Source of the DNA: Akkermansia muciniphila
GTDB lineage: Bacteria > Verrucomicrobiota > Verrucomicrobiia > Limisphaerales > UBA1100
NCBI GenBank assembly: GCA_945903605.1
Contig: CAMDOH010000022.1
Location: forward strand, 1 to 36,598
Reading direction: 5' to 3'
Length of the DNA stretch: 36,598 nt
Part shown: positions 7,936-15,146 of the stretch, one piece after another
How positions within the stretch are numbered: position 1 is the first letter of the stretch
Layout: each line of letters starts with the position of its first letter
The notes under the pieces: generated by a model
Database searches by the model: none
What the model saw: the letters and a program-made list of their open reading frames with translations, nothing else
Told to the model about the DNA's origin: nothing
Translations under genes and position numbers: made by a program

Positions 7936-8880
7936 GTGGAGGAGGCTGTCTCAGAGCTGCCAGTGGTGGCGGATTTTTTACAACATTTGCGCAATGAACG
8001 CGCCGTTTCCGTCTACACATTGCGAAACTACAAACTGGCTCTGGCAGAATTCTGCGCCTGGCACTCCGACGTGCGCGGCACAAATCCGGACTGGCAAAAG
8101 CTGGAGCGTTTCGATTTCAGGGATTATCTCCGTCATCTGGGCAGGAACAATTTGGGACGGGCATCGATCCAAGTCCGCTTTTCTGCTCTGCGCACTTTTT
8201 ATCGTCATTTGATGCGGCGTGGTCTTGCAGCAAGCTCACCACTACGTCAATTGATTCTACCCAAAACGGAAAAGCGCCTTCCGAGATTTCTCACTCCAGA
8301 ACAGACAGCGCAATTATTGGATGTGCCGCTACAGGAATTGAAGCGACTGCAAACCGGCGATGTATCGACAGACCCAGTGCCGTGGCTTCGTGATTCGGCG
8401 ATGATGGAATTGGTCTATTCCTGCGGTTTGCGAATCAGCGAGGTGTGCGGGCTACTTGTCGACGATTTGGACTGGGATTCGCAACTGTTGCGCATTCGCG
8501 GCAAAGGCAGGAAGGAGCGGTTGAACCCGATTGGGAACACAGCGCTGCAAGCCATCCGCCGTTATTGGAATGCGATGAAGGAGCCACCGTGCAACACCAT
8601 GCCGATTTTCATCAAAGACGAAAACTCGCCGGATCCAGTTTACCCGCGGTTGTTCCAATCACAGATGAAACGCTATCTGGCTGCGGCTGGATTGGACCCC
8701 CATTTCTCGCCGCACAAGTTGCGGCACAGTTTCGCCACGCACCTACTTGATAACGGCGCCGACCTGCGCAGTGTGCAGGAATTGCTGGGCCACGCACATC
8801 TGGCGACGACTCAAGTCTACACGCACATCACCACTGAACGGCTAAAACGGGCATACGATTCAGCGCATCCTCGCGCTTGA
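7936..8880 (+). CDS. Tyrosine recombinase of the XerC/XerD family
   Basis: Xer recombinases resolve chromosome dimers at dif near the septum. The 314-residue protein has the N-terminal SAM-like core-binding domain (residues about 8-100: FLQHLRNERAVSVYTLRNYKLAL, SIQVRFSALRTFYRHLMRRG). The C-terminal catalytic domain has the full set of active-site residues: Arg166 in CGLRISE, Lys190 in RGKGRKER, His260 and Arg263 in HKLRHSFATHLL, His286 in ELLGHAHLATTQVYTH, and nucleophile Tyr295. Length is normal for Xer. No integrated element or att-like repeat flanks it, so it is probably the housekeeping enzyme and not an integrase. Whether it is XerC or XerD cannot be told from sequence reading alone. The start is GTG. 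Confidence 0.93.
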   Translation: MEEAVSELPVVADFLQHLRNERAVSVYTLRNYKLALAEFCAWHSDVRGTNPDWQKLERFDFRDYLRHLGRNNLGRASIQVRFSALRTFYRHLMRRGLAASSPLRQLILPKTEKRLPRFLTPEQTAQLLDVPLQELKRLQTGDVSTDPVPWLRDSAMMELVYSCGLRISEVCGLLVDDLDWDSQLLRIRGKGRKERLNPIGNTALQAIRRYWNAMKEPPCNTMPIFIKDENSPDPVYPRLFQSQMKRYLAAAGLDPHFSPHKLRHSFATHLLDNGADLRSVQELLGHAHLATTQVYTHITTERLKRAYDSAHPRA

Positions 8881-8894
8881 TTTTGAATTGCGCG

Positions 8895-8923
8895 TTGCCT
8901 GTTGCGTGTTTTTTGCCTAGTCT
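8895..8923 (+). promoter_or_regulatory. Candidate promoter of the FtsB-like gene
   Basis: TTGCCT (8895-8900) and TAGTCT (8918-8923) are 17 bases apart. The box ends 12 bases before the ATG at 8936. The TAGTCT form of the -10 box recurs before efp, fabD and (as TAGTTT) trpS. Confidence 0.4.
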
Positions 8924-8935
8924 CCCGATCGTTCG

Positions 8936-9259
8936 ATGGAGTTGAGGAGGATTGATCTCGGAATCTGGGACACGCTGACAAAGGCGGTGCTCTGTCTTTT
9001 TTTCTTCGCTGCTTGTCTGGCGGTGGCGGTCTGGTACCTGCCGCTCATCAAGCAAAACGAACGGATGAGACAAGAGATTGTCCGGCTCGAAAAAGAAATC
9101 CGAATTGAGGAGGAATCTGCGTTCAGACGGAAAGTGGCTGTTGAGGCCTTGAGGAATGACCCGCGAACTGTTGAGCGCAATGCTCGCGAAAGGCTGGGTT
9201 TGGCCAAGCCGGGAGAAACGGTGATCCGCTTCGAAGAATCCGACGCCCACAGGCCCTGA
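8936..9259 (+). CDS. FtsB/DivIC-like septum formation initiator
   Basis: A 107-residue bitopic membrane protein. Residues about 16-36 are a transmembrane segment (AVLCLFFFAACLAVAVWYL). Residues about 38-65 are a charged coiled coil (NERMRQEIVRLEKEIRIEEE). The tail has the typical RNDPRTVERNARERLGLAKPGETVIRF motif (residues 73-98), like the ARERLGLVKPGE signature of the FtsB/DivIC family. These proteins join the FtsQLB or DivIB-FtsL-DivIC complex that activates septal peptidoglycan synthesis. Size, topology and tail motif all fit. FtsB and DivIC cannot be separated by eye. It lies between the Xer gene and efp on the same strand but has its own candidate promoter. Confidence 0.87.
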   Translation: MELRRIDLGIWDTLTKAVLCLFFFAACLAVAVWYLPLIKQNERMRQEIVRLEKEIRIEEESAFRRKVAVEALRNDPRTVERNARERLGLAKPGETVIRFEESDAHRP

Positions 9260-9271
9260 AGTTTTTCTAGC

Positions 9272-9299
9272 TTGTAATCCCGAGCTTGAAGACTAGTCT
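9272..9299 (+). promoter_or_regulatory. Candidate promoter of efp
   Basis: TTGTAA (9272-9277) and TAGTCT (9294-9299) are 16 bases apart. A start about seven bases downstream would give a leader of roughly 20 bases before the ATG at 9328. That leader shows no Shine-Dalgarno sequence. Confidence 0.4.
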
Positions 9300-9327
9300 G
9301 CCCACCCTTTTCCAGTTTGGTATTATT

Positions 9328-9885
9328 ATGGCAACTGCAAACGACCTCCGCAAAGGCATGGCGATTAATCTCAATGGCGACATCGCCGTTGTGCTCGAAA
9401 CCCAGCATCGCACGCCGGGCAACCTCCGCGCCTTTGTTCAAGCCGCCATCCGCAGCATCCGCACGGGGAAATCGGCTGATGTCCGATTCAGCTCCACGGA
9501 AAAGGTCGAGGTCGTCCCGATGATCACCAAGAAAATGGAGTTCAGCTACAAGGACGGCGAAGAGTTTGTTTTTTCGGATCCTGACACCTACGAAACCGTG
9601 AGCGTCCAACCAGAAATTGTTGGCGACGCGAAGAATTATCTCATCGAGACCGGCTTGGTGACGGCCACTTTCGTCGAAGAAAAACTCGTCGTGATCGAGC
9701 TGCCGTCCAGCGTGATTCTCACTGTGAGCGATGCGCCTGAAGGGATTCGGGGTGATTCGGCAAACAATGTGCAGAAGATGATCACGCTCGAAACTGGTAT
9801 CGTCATTCAAGCCCCGCTCTTCATCAAGACGGGCGAGAAAATCAAAGTCGATACTCGGAACGGGAAATACATGGAACGCGCCTGA
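9328..9885 (+). CDS. efp: Elongation factor P with asparagine at the loop tip
   Basis: EF-P binds ribosomes stalled at polyproline codons and stimulates peptide-bond formation. The 185-residue product has the standard three-domain layout: a KOW-like N-domain (NDLRKGMAINLNGDIAVVLE), a middle OB domain, and a C-terminal OB domain with the SVILTVSDAPEGIRGDSAN motif. The loop that reaches the peptidyl-transferase centre reads HRTPGNLRAF, so Asn32 occupies the position of E. coli Lys34 or the rhamnosylated Arg of the EarP type. It therefore cannot be lysylated or rhamnosylated there. ATG 9328 gives the conserved MATANDLRKG start. An upstream in-frame start at 9286 falls inside the promoter. Confidence 0.95.
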   Translation: MATANDLRKGMAINLNGDIAVVLETQHRTPGNLRAFVQAAIRSIRTGKSADVRFSSTEKVEVVPMITKKMEFSYKDGEEFVFSDPDTYETVSVQPEIVGDAKNYLIETGLVTATFVEEKLVVIELPSSVILTVSDAPEGIRGDSANNVQKMITLETGIVIQAPLFIKTGEKIKVDTRNGKYMERA

Positions 9886-9890
9886 GCGCG

Positions 9891-10931
9891 TCAATTCTCC
9901 GGCTCAATCGGTGGCCGGACTTTGTATTTCTTGGCCAGTGCCAGGACGGATTTCAACGAATTCACCCCAGCCGTGCAGGTGGGATCCGACAACGATGCGG
10001 CCGCAACGCAAACACCCGTGAACAGCGCGCGCTGCAGTTCCCAGCCTTCGTGCAAGCCGTACAGCACACCCGCGCAAAAAGCATCGCCAGCACCCGCTGA
10101 TCCGGCGATGTAACCATTGGGCAACCGCAGCGAACTCTGCCAGCAATCCTTCCCATCTCGCGTCCGGGCGAATCCTCCCTCTGGAAAATGAATCACCACC
10201 ACCTCGCTTGATCCGCATTGCAGCAAAGCGCCCGCCGCATGTCGAAGCGCCACTGTATCGAGCGTGCCATCTGCGCGCCGGATTTTGAATCCGGCTGTTT
10301 TTCCCGCCTCGATTTCATTCAGAATACAGTAATCAACATGATTCAATGCGGGCTGAACAATTTTCGCAAAGCGATCACTGTCCTCGCTCACTACATCGAT
10401 GCTCGTCTTCAATCCCGCCGCACGGGCCGCAGCCAGTAAGGCCGCTGCCTTGGTTCCGTGCGTCCTGTCGGGAACTTCCAGCGCATCGAGCAGCAGCAAG
10501 TAGCCCAAGTGAAAAATACGCGCCTTCGACTTTTTGAAATTCAGCCCTGCCCCATCCCAAAGTGCATTCGAGCCGCGACAATGGAAAAACGTCCGACGCC
10601 CGTTTTTCTTCTCCGTCATCACATCCGTGTACGAGGTCGGCGCCGAATCCGTCGCCTTCAAAAATGTCGTGTCAATTTTCAGCCTTTTGCAATCCGCCAA
10701 AATGCGAGAGCCGAGCAAATCATTTCCCACCAACCCGGCACCAAATAGCGGGAAGGGAGCGCCGAGCTGCGCCAAATCCACCAAGACATTGTACGGCGAT
10801 CCGCCAGTGCCTTCGGACTGCGAGAGAATGTTGGCAAGCTGTTCAAGCTGCGGAAAGACGTCGACGATTTTTACTTGGTCAACAATCCAGCTTCCAGCAG
10901 CAAGAATTCCCGTCCGGGCAGTCGGTTTCAT
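9891..10931 (-). CDS. PfkB/ribokinase-family sugar kinase
   Basis: A 346-residue PfkB-family carbohydrate kinase that would phosphorylate a sugar or nucleoside with ATP. The N-terminal lid and substrate region shows TGGSPYNVLVDLAQLGAPFPLFGAGLVG. The ATP/anion-hole motif is GSAGAGDAFCAGVLYGL near residue 285, with the catalytic Asp in GAGDAF, followed by a helix rich in small residues. RTFFHCRGSNALW is a substrate-loop segment. The substrate cannot be assigned: no sugar operon surrounds it, and it converges with efp with only five bases between the stops. It is somewhat longer than typical ribokinase (about 310 residues). Start codon ATG at 10931, where MKPTARTGILAAGSWIVD fits the family's first strand. 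Confidence 0.88.
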   Translation of the reverse strand: MKPTARTGILAAGSWIVDQVKIVDVFPQLEQLANILSQSEGTGGSPYNVLVDLAQLGAPFPLFGAGLVGNDLLGSRILADCKRLKIDTTFLKATDSAPTSYTDVMTEKKNGRRTFFHCRGSNALWDGAGLNFKKSKARIFHLGYLLLLDALEVPDRTHGTKAAALLAAARAAGLKTSIDVVSEDSDRFAKIVQPALNHVDYCILNEIEAGKTAGFKIRRADGTLDTVALRHAAGALLQCGSSEVVVIHFPEGGFARTRDGKDCWQSSLRLPNGYIAGSAGAGDAFCAGVLYGLHEGWELQRALFTGVCVAAASLSDPTCTAGVNSLKSVLALAKKYKVRPPIEPEN

Positions 10932-11033
10932 TTTAATGAATCGGCAAAAAACACAGTTGAATCAGTCTTTTATTAACGTCCCGCTGGGCCAGTTGTCGAG
11001 AGCAATCCCGGATGGGATAGCGAAACCGTGAAG

Positions 11034-11624
11034 TCAACGCCGCAACAAACCGGTTTTGCGCACTGCCGAAGTCCCATCCGGTTTGACCAGATGGAAGGTC
11101 AGCATCAACTCAATAGCATTTGCCCGACCTTCACCTTTGAACTTCAACGATCTAATTCCATGATCGTCCGCCACTCCGGAGAAATGGATCTCCCGCGTCA
11201 CAAATTCAGCGCCGACATTTTCCTTGTCTCCCTGATAACCGAGAAACGACTTCACCGTCGCCGTGCCATGATATTCGATGCGACCCGCCTTCACAAACGG
11301 CGTGATGTCCAGCGACACACCCGCCTCGATTTTCCGCGTGGCAACCCCGTTGCTTTTCGGACCTGCAGCGCCCGGCGACGCCAATGGATTTGTTGATCCC
11401 GACTTCAAAAGTCCAGCCAGCTCCATTTGTTCCAGCGTGCTAATCACAGCCTGTCGTCCGCTCAACGTGATCACACGCGGCGCGGTCAGAACATCCTCAC
11501 CCGATTTCGTCTGCGCCTTGAACTGTGCTGCGATCATCACCTGCTGCTCTGCGCCGTAGATTATCGCTCCGCTCCAAAGCAACATTGCCACACCTGCTCG
11601 AATGGGAATTGAATTGCGCAACAT
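11034..11624 (-). CDS. Small secreted protein resembling part of a secretin core
   Basis: A 196-residue exported protein: the signal peptide covers residues 1 to about 24 (core AGVAMLLWSGAIIYGA). Residues 44-62 (DVLTAPRVITLSGRQAVIS) and 99-110 (IEAGVSLDITPF) look like the strand pair that opens the secretin/type II-III secretion core (normally VLSAPRVxTLNGxxAxI and GVxLDVxP). The multi-domain secretin N-terminus and the C-terminal lip are absent. It may be a free-standing derivative that does not form a pore. The start at 11624 is supported by a perfect AGGAGG six bases upstream (11632-11637). ATG 11627 is only three bases away from that AGGAGG. It diverges from the PNPOx-like gene. Confidence 0.6.
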   Translation of the reverse strand: MLRNSIPIRAGVAMLLWSGAIIYGAEQQVMIAAQFKAQTKSGEDVLTAPRVITLSGRQAVISTLEQMELAGLLKSGSTNPLASPGAAGPKSNGVATRKIEAGVSLDITPFVKAGRIEYHGTATVKSFLGYQGDKENVGAEFVTREIHFSGVADDHGIRSLKFKGEGRANAIELMLTFHLVKPDGTSAVRKTGLLRR

Positions 11625-11631
11625 CATAAAC

Positions 11632-11637
11632 CTCCTG
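11632..11637 (-). promoter_or_regulatory. Strong Shine-Dalgarno sequence AGGAGG
   Basis: AGGAGG on the minus strand followed by TTTATGATG. The spacing favours the second ATG (11624) as start of the secretin-like gene. It stands out because most genes in this window lack any such sequence. Confidence 0.75.
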
Positions 11638-11726
11638 CCCTGAGATTGAGTTTTGGCCACCCACACAACAACCCGCAATTGTTCACAGCACTTGACGAAA
11701 TCACCGCGTCCATTCAGGAAATCTGG

Positions 11727-12293
11727 ATGTTCCGATGGCCTACAGAACTGCAACAGCTCCCCGAAGCAATCTGGCAACGGCTCTCCAATGCCTGCGGCGA
11801 CATCACCGATCCACTCCGCCTTCCCGCACTCGCCACCGTTTCTGGCGTCGCTCCCGCAATCCGAACGGTAGTGCTACGAAATGCGGACTCCTCCCAACGC
11901 ACATTGACGTTCTTCAGTGACAGCCGCGCACAGAAAATTGCGGAGCTTGCCGCCAATCCTCAGATCGCATTTTTGTTTTTTGATCCTCGCGATCAAACTC
12001 AAATTCGTGCCAGTGGTGTTGCCACCATTCATCGGATGGACGCCGTGTCCGTCAGCGAATGGAATCAATTGCCCGATTCCAGCCGATTGAATTACTCCAC
12101 TGAAATGGCGCCCGGCACACCGATTCCCACGCCCGATCAAAATCCGACGGACACATCCGGATGCGCCCATTTCGCCGTTGTCATTGCCAATATCCATCAC
12201 ATCGAATGGCTCCAACTCAGCTCCCCCTTCCATCACCGCGCAGAAGTCGTGTTCGAAAGTGGCCAATGGCGCGGTCGCTGGATTGCTCCGTGA
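11727..12293 (+). CDS. Pyridoxamine 5'-phosphate oxidase-like FMN-binding protein
   Basis: A 188-residue split-barrel flavoprotein of the Alr4036/Pyridox_oxase_2 type. It shows an N-terminal helix (ELQQLPEAIWQRLSNA), then PLRLPALATVSGVAPAIRTVVLRNA, which resembles the family's LATVxxxGxPxxRTVVLR strand, followed by LTFFSDSRAQKIAELAANPQIAFLFFD, QIRASGVATIHR, and a C-terminal IEWLQLSSPFHHRAEVVF plus WRGRWIAP. The substrate is unknown. Family members bind FMN and act in oxidase or reductase roles. The start is uncertain: ATG 11727 has AGGAA six bases upstream and leaves about 100 bases for the divergent gene. A TTG at 11646 would extend the protein by 27 unconserved-looking residues. Confidence 0.85.
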   Translation: MFRWPTELQQLPEAIWQRLSNACGDITDPLRLPALATVSGVAPAIRTVVLRNADSSQRTLTFFSDSRAQKIAELAANPQIAFLFFDPRDQTQIRASGVATIHRMDAVSVSEWNQLPDSSRLNYSTEMAPGTPIPTPDQNPTDTSGCAHFAVVIANIHHIEWLQLSSPFHHRAEVVFESGQWRGRWIAP

Positions 12294-12298
12294 GTTGC

Positions 12299-12327
12299 TC
12301 GACTCCTCTGACGCTGCCATGTAGCCT
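12299..12327 (+). promoter_or_regulatory. Candidate promoter of hisA
   Basis: TCGACT (12299-12304) and TAGCCT (12322-12327) are 17 bases apart. The -10-like box ends six bases before the GTG at 12334, the same close spacing as at trpS and the Xer gene. Confidence 0.3.
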
Positions 12328-12333
12328 GCGCCC

Positions 12334-13104
12334 GTGTTTCGGCCGTGCATTGATCTCCACGATGGAAAGGTGAAACAGATAGTCGGCGGCACGCTCACCG
12401 ACAATGGCGCTGGTCTGCGCACCAACTTTGTTTCCGAACGCCCCGCCAGTTGGTTTGCCGAACTCTACAAAAAAGACGGACTCACCGGCGGCCATGTCAT
12501 CCAACTCGGCGCCGGCAACGAAGCCGCGGCACGCGAGGCGCTCACTGCATTTCCCGGCGGCCTGCATCTGGGCGGTGGCGTGAATCTCGACAACGCCAAA
12601 GGCTGGCTCGATGCCGGTGCATCGCACGTCATCGTCACCTCGTGGGTTTTTCGCGATGGCCAGCTTGATTTCGAACGCGTCCGCGCGCTCGTCGCCGCCA
12701 TCGGCAAGGAGCGGCTCGTGCTCGATCTTTCCTGCCGCGTGCGCGATGGCAAATACTGGGTCGTCACCGATCGCTGGCAGAAGTTCACCGAGTTTGAGGT
12801 GAACCGGAACGAGCTGAAACGGCTCTCGGCATTCTGCGACGAGTTCCTCATTCACGCAGCCGATGTGGAAGGACTTTGCGGCGGCGTGGATTTGGAATTG
12901 GTGCAGCGACTGGCTGAGGGCTCGCCCATTCCCGTCACCTACGCGGGCGGCGCGCGCTCGGCTTTGGATTTGGAGGAAGTGACGCGCATCAGCGGCGGCA
13001 AAGTGAATCTCACCATCGGCTCGGCACTGGATATTTTTGGCGGCTCGGGCGTGCGTTATGAAGATTGCGTCGCGTTTAATCGGCGGCTAACTTTGCCCGC
13101 ATGA
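12334..13104 (+). CDS. hisA: ProFAR isomerase HisA, eukaryotic (His6) type
   Basis: This enzyme isomerises ProFAR to PRFAR in histidine synthesis, upstream of HisF. The 256-residue barrel is clearly of the fungal/plant His6 type and not the usual bacterial HisA. It has CIDLHDGKVKQIVGGTL at 5-21, TNFVSERPASWFAELY at 30-45, HVIQLG, VIVTSWVF at 99-106, LVLDLSCR at 128-135, FLIHAADVEGLCGGVD at 171-186, VTYAGGARS and LTIGSALDIFGG. Yeast His6 has nearly the same motifs in the same order. Bacterial HisA normally starts IIPAIDLxxGxVVRL and lacks HAADVEGLCGG. Asp7 and Asp177 are the likely catalytic acids. The start is GTG. Its stop overlaps the next start as ATGA. Confidence 0.93.
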   Translation: MFRPCIDLHDGKVKQIVGGTLTDNGAGLRTNFVSERPASWFAELYKKDGLTGGHVIQLGAGNEAAAREALTAFPGGLHLGGGVNLDNAKGWLDAGASHVIVTSWVFRDGQLDFERVRALVAAIGKERLVLDLSCRVRDGKYWVVTDRWQKFTEFEVNRNELKRLSAFCDEFLIHAADVEGLCGGVDLELVQRLAEGSPIPVTYAGGARSALDLEEVTRISGGKVNLTIGSALDIFGGSGVRYEDCVAFNRRLTLPA

Positions 13105-13970
13105 ACCGCCTCCTTTTCGCCGCCAGTTTGCTGGCCACATTTATGCTTTCTGCAGAACCCTTGAAGCTCAATACACGTGCGCGCACACTCAGCGCTGTCG
13201 GCGGCGGCAAGTACGAAGCCGTCCTTCGCACCGTGCAATGGGATCCGAAAAAGACCGCCGTGATTGTCTGCGACATGTGGGATGATCACTGGTGCAAAGG
13301 CGCTGCCGGGCGCGTCGGCGAAATGATTCCGCGCATGGACGAAGTGCTGGTCGGGATGCGCAAGCAGGGCGTGTTCATCGTGCACGCGCCCAGCACCGTC
13401 ACCGATTTTTACAAGGACACACCGCAACGCAAGCGCGCGTTGGCTGCCCCTTTCGCAAAGACACCTGTGCCGCTTGAAACCAAAACCGAACGCTGGGGCA
13501 CCTGCTGGCTTTATCCCGATCCCGACCGCGAACCGGCCAATCCGATCGACGACACCGACATGGGTTGCGACTGCAAAGTGAAGTGCAAGATCGAGCCGCC
13601 GTGGAAACGTCAGATCGCCGGGCTCTCCATCGGCGACAACGATGCCATCACCGACAACGGCCAGGAACTGTGGAATCTGCTCGCTGCGCGCGGTATCACG
13701 CAGATTCTTTTCCTCGGCGTCCACACCAACATGTGCGTGCTCGGCCGCCCCTTTGCCATCCGACAACTTGCCAAGCTCGGCCTCAACGTCGTCCTCGTGC
13801 GTGACCTCACCGACACGATGTACAATTCGCAGATGCGCCCCTTCGTGAGCCACTACGCGGGCACCGAACTCGTCGTCCAGCACATCGAGAAATACTGGTG
13901 CCCCACCATCACCAGCACCGACCTTGTCGGCAAACCGGCGTTTCGTTTCAGAGAAGATCCGCGCCGTTAA
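13101..13970 (+). CDS. Secreted isochorismatase-like cysteine hydrolase
   Basis: A 289-residue member of the isochorismatase/nicotinamidase superfamily with a signal peptide (residues 1-18, LLFAASLLATFMLSA). Asp58 in VIVCDMWDDHWC and Cys212 in FLGVHTNMCVLGRPF match the catalytic Asp and Cys of the family. VFIVHAPSTVTDFY is the third conserved strand region. Between them is an insert with a Cys-rich stretch (DMGCDCKVKCK, residues about 153-163) that could bind metal or form disulfides. The substrate is unknown. Exported versions are common in planctomycetes and verrucomicrobia, often near other secreted hydrolases. Its ATG overlaps the hisA stop (ATGA), so it is co-transcribed with hisA, with no obvious metabolic link. 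Confidence 0.85.
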   Translation: MNRLLFAASLLATFMLSAEPLKLNTRARTLSAVGGGKYEAVLRTVQWDPKKTAVIVCDMWDDHWCKGAAGRVGEMIPRMDEVLVGMRKQGVFIVHAPSTVTDFYKDTPQRKRALAAPFAKTPVPLETKTERWGTCWLYPDPDREPANPIDDTDMGCDCKVKCKIEPPWKRQIAGLSIGDNDAITDNGQELWNLLAARGITQILFLGVHTNMCVLGRPFAIRQLAKLGLNVVLVRDLTDTMYNSQMRPFVSHYAGTELVVQHIEKYWCPTITSTDLVGKPAFRFREDPRR

Positions 13971-13979
13971 TCGCCATCC

Positions 13980-15119
13980 ATGAAACAGCTCTTGGCCATC
14001 TGTTCGGCCGTCATCTTCATCGCGCACGCCGCCACCGGCGCGACGGTTTCCCTGCAACGAGTGCCCGAAAGCGGCGTCCAACCGCAAGTCGTCACGGACG
14101 GAAAGGGCGTCGTGCATCTTGTCTATCTCAAAGGCGAACCGCGAGCGTGCGATGTTTTTTACACGCGGCTCGAATCGGGCGCCGCCCGGTTTTCCGCGCC
14201 GATCCGTGTGAACAGCGAACCGCAGACCGCCATCTCCATCGGCACCATCCGCGGCGCGCAGCTTGCGCTTGGTCGCAATGGCCGCTTGCACGTTGTCTGG
14301 AATGGCGCGGGCAAACTCAAGCCCGGTGAGAAATTTGCGCAGGGGACGCTCAATTATGCCCGGCTCGACGATGCGGGAAAAGCATTCGAACCGCAGCGCA
14401 ACATGGTCGGCGGCACTATGAATCTCGACGGCGGTGCGTCCGTGGCCGCCGACGCGCTTGGGAACACGTTCGTCGTCTGGCACGCCGCGCCGGCTCAATC
14501 CACCCTAGGCGAAAAAGGTCGGCGTGTGTACGCCGCCAAATCCACCGACGAAGGCAAAACCTTCGCCGTCGAATCGCCGGTCAACATGGACACCACCGGC
14601 GTTTGCGGCTGCTGCAGTTTGAAGGCCGCTACCGACCACACCGGCGCGTTGCAGATATTGTTTCGCTCCGCTACTGGCGGATTGGATCGCGACATGTGGC
14701 TCATCAGCACGCAGGGAAAAGATTTCAGCTCGAAGAAAATCCATCCGTTGCGCCTCGGCACCTGCCCGATGAGCAGCGCGGATATTTATCACACGGCGAA
14801 GGAGACTTATTACGCTTGGGAAACCGCGCGCCAAATCCTTTGGGCGAAACAGGACGCGCAAGGACGCGCATTATCAGCGCCGAACATCGTTCCTGGAAAA
14901 GGCGAACGCAAGCATCCGGCAATCGCCACCAACACCAAAGGCGAATTGCTCGTGGTGTGGGCCGAGGATACTGGCTGGCAACGGGGCGGCAAACTCGCGT
15001 GGCAACAGTACGACGCAGCGGGCAAACCGGCTGCGCGCGGCGATGCGCCCGGAGTGCCCGTCTGGAGTTTCCCCGTGGCCTTCGCAAACGCGGACGGCAA
15101 CTTCGTCATCCTGCACTGA
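13980..15119 (+). CDS. Secreted sialidase-like beta-propeller protein
   Basis: A 379-residue exported protein with a signal peptide (residues 1 to about 20, AICSAVIFIAHAATGA). Repeated blades of the form xxxSTDEGKTF (residues about 185-195), VVTDGKGVVHLVYL, LALGRNGRLHVVWNG, SVAADALGNTFVVWH and AIATNTKGELLVVWAED indicate a six-bladed sialidase/BNR propeller. The Arg triad of true sialidases is not evident to me, so catalysis on sialic acid is doubtful. A VCGCCS motif (Cys209, 211, 212) and a TCPMS motif (Cys262) may form a metal site or disulfides. It starts nine bases after the isochorismatase-like gene and is probably in the same operon. Confidence 0.78.
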   Translation: MKQLLAICSAVIFIAHAATGATVSLQRVPESGVQPQVVTDGKGVVHLVYLKGEPRACDVFYTRLESGAARFSAPIRVNSEPQTAISIGTIRGAQLALGRNGRLHVVWNGAGKLKPGEKFAQGTLNYARLDDAGKAFEPQRNMVGGTMNLDGGASVAADALGNTFVVWHAAPAQSTLGEKGRRVYAAKSTDEGKTFAVESPVNMDTTGVCGCCSLKAATDHTGALQILFRSATGGLDRDMWLISTQGKDFSSKKIHPLRLGTCPMSSADIYHTAKETYYAWETARQILWAKQDAQGRALSAPNIVPGKGERKHPAIATNTKGELLVVWAEDTGWQRGGKLAWQQYDAAGKPAARGDAPGVPVWSFPVAFANADGNFVILH

Positions 15120-15146
15120 GCGACCTGCTCCAAAAGTAAACCTGTC

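Noticed and set aside
7936-8880. Tyrosine recombinase as integrase of a mobile element
   Set aside because: No flanking tRNA, direct repeats or cargo genes. It is flanked by housekeeping genes and has normal Xer length.
11000-11026. Small hairpin ATCCC-GGAT-GGGAT between the PfkB gene and the secretin-like gene
   Set aside because: The 5-bp stem has no T-run. Such a short palindrome is expected by chance.
13056-14498. Minus-strand frame of 480 codons opposite the isochorismatase-like and sialidase-like genes
   Set aside because: It spans two real genes on the other strand and is rich in Asp, Gly, Arg and His, as typical for antisense frames. No family motifs were seen.
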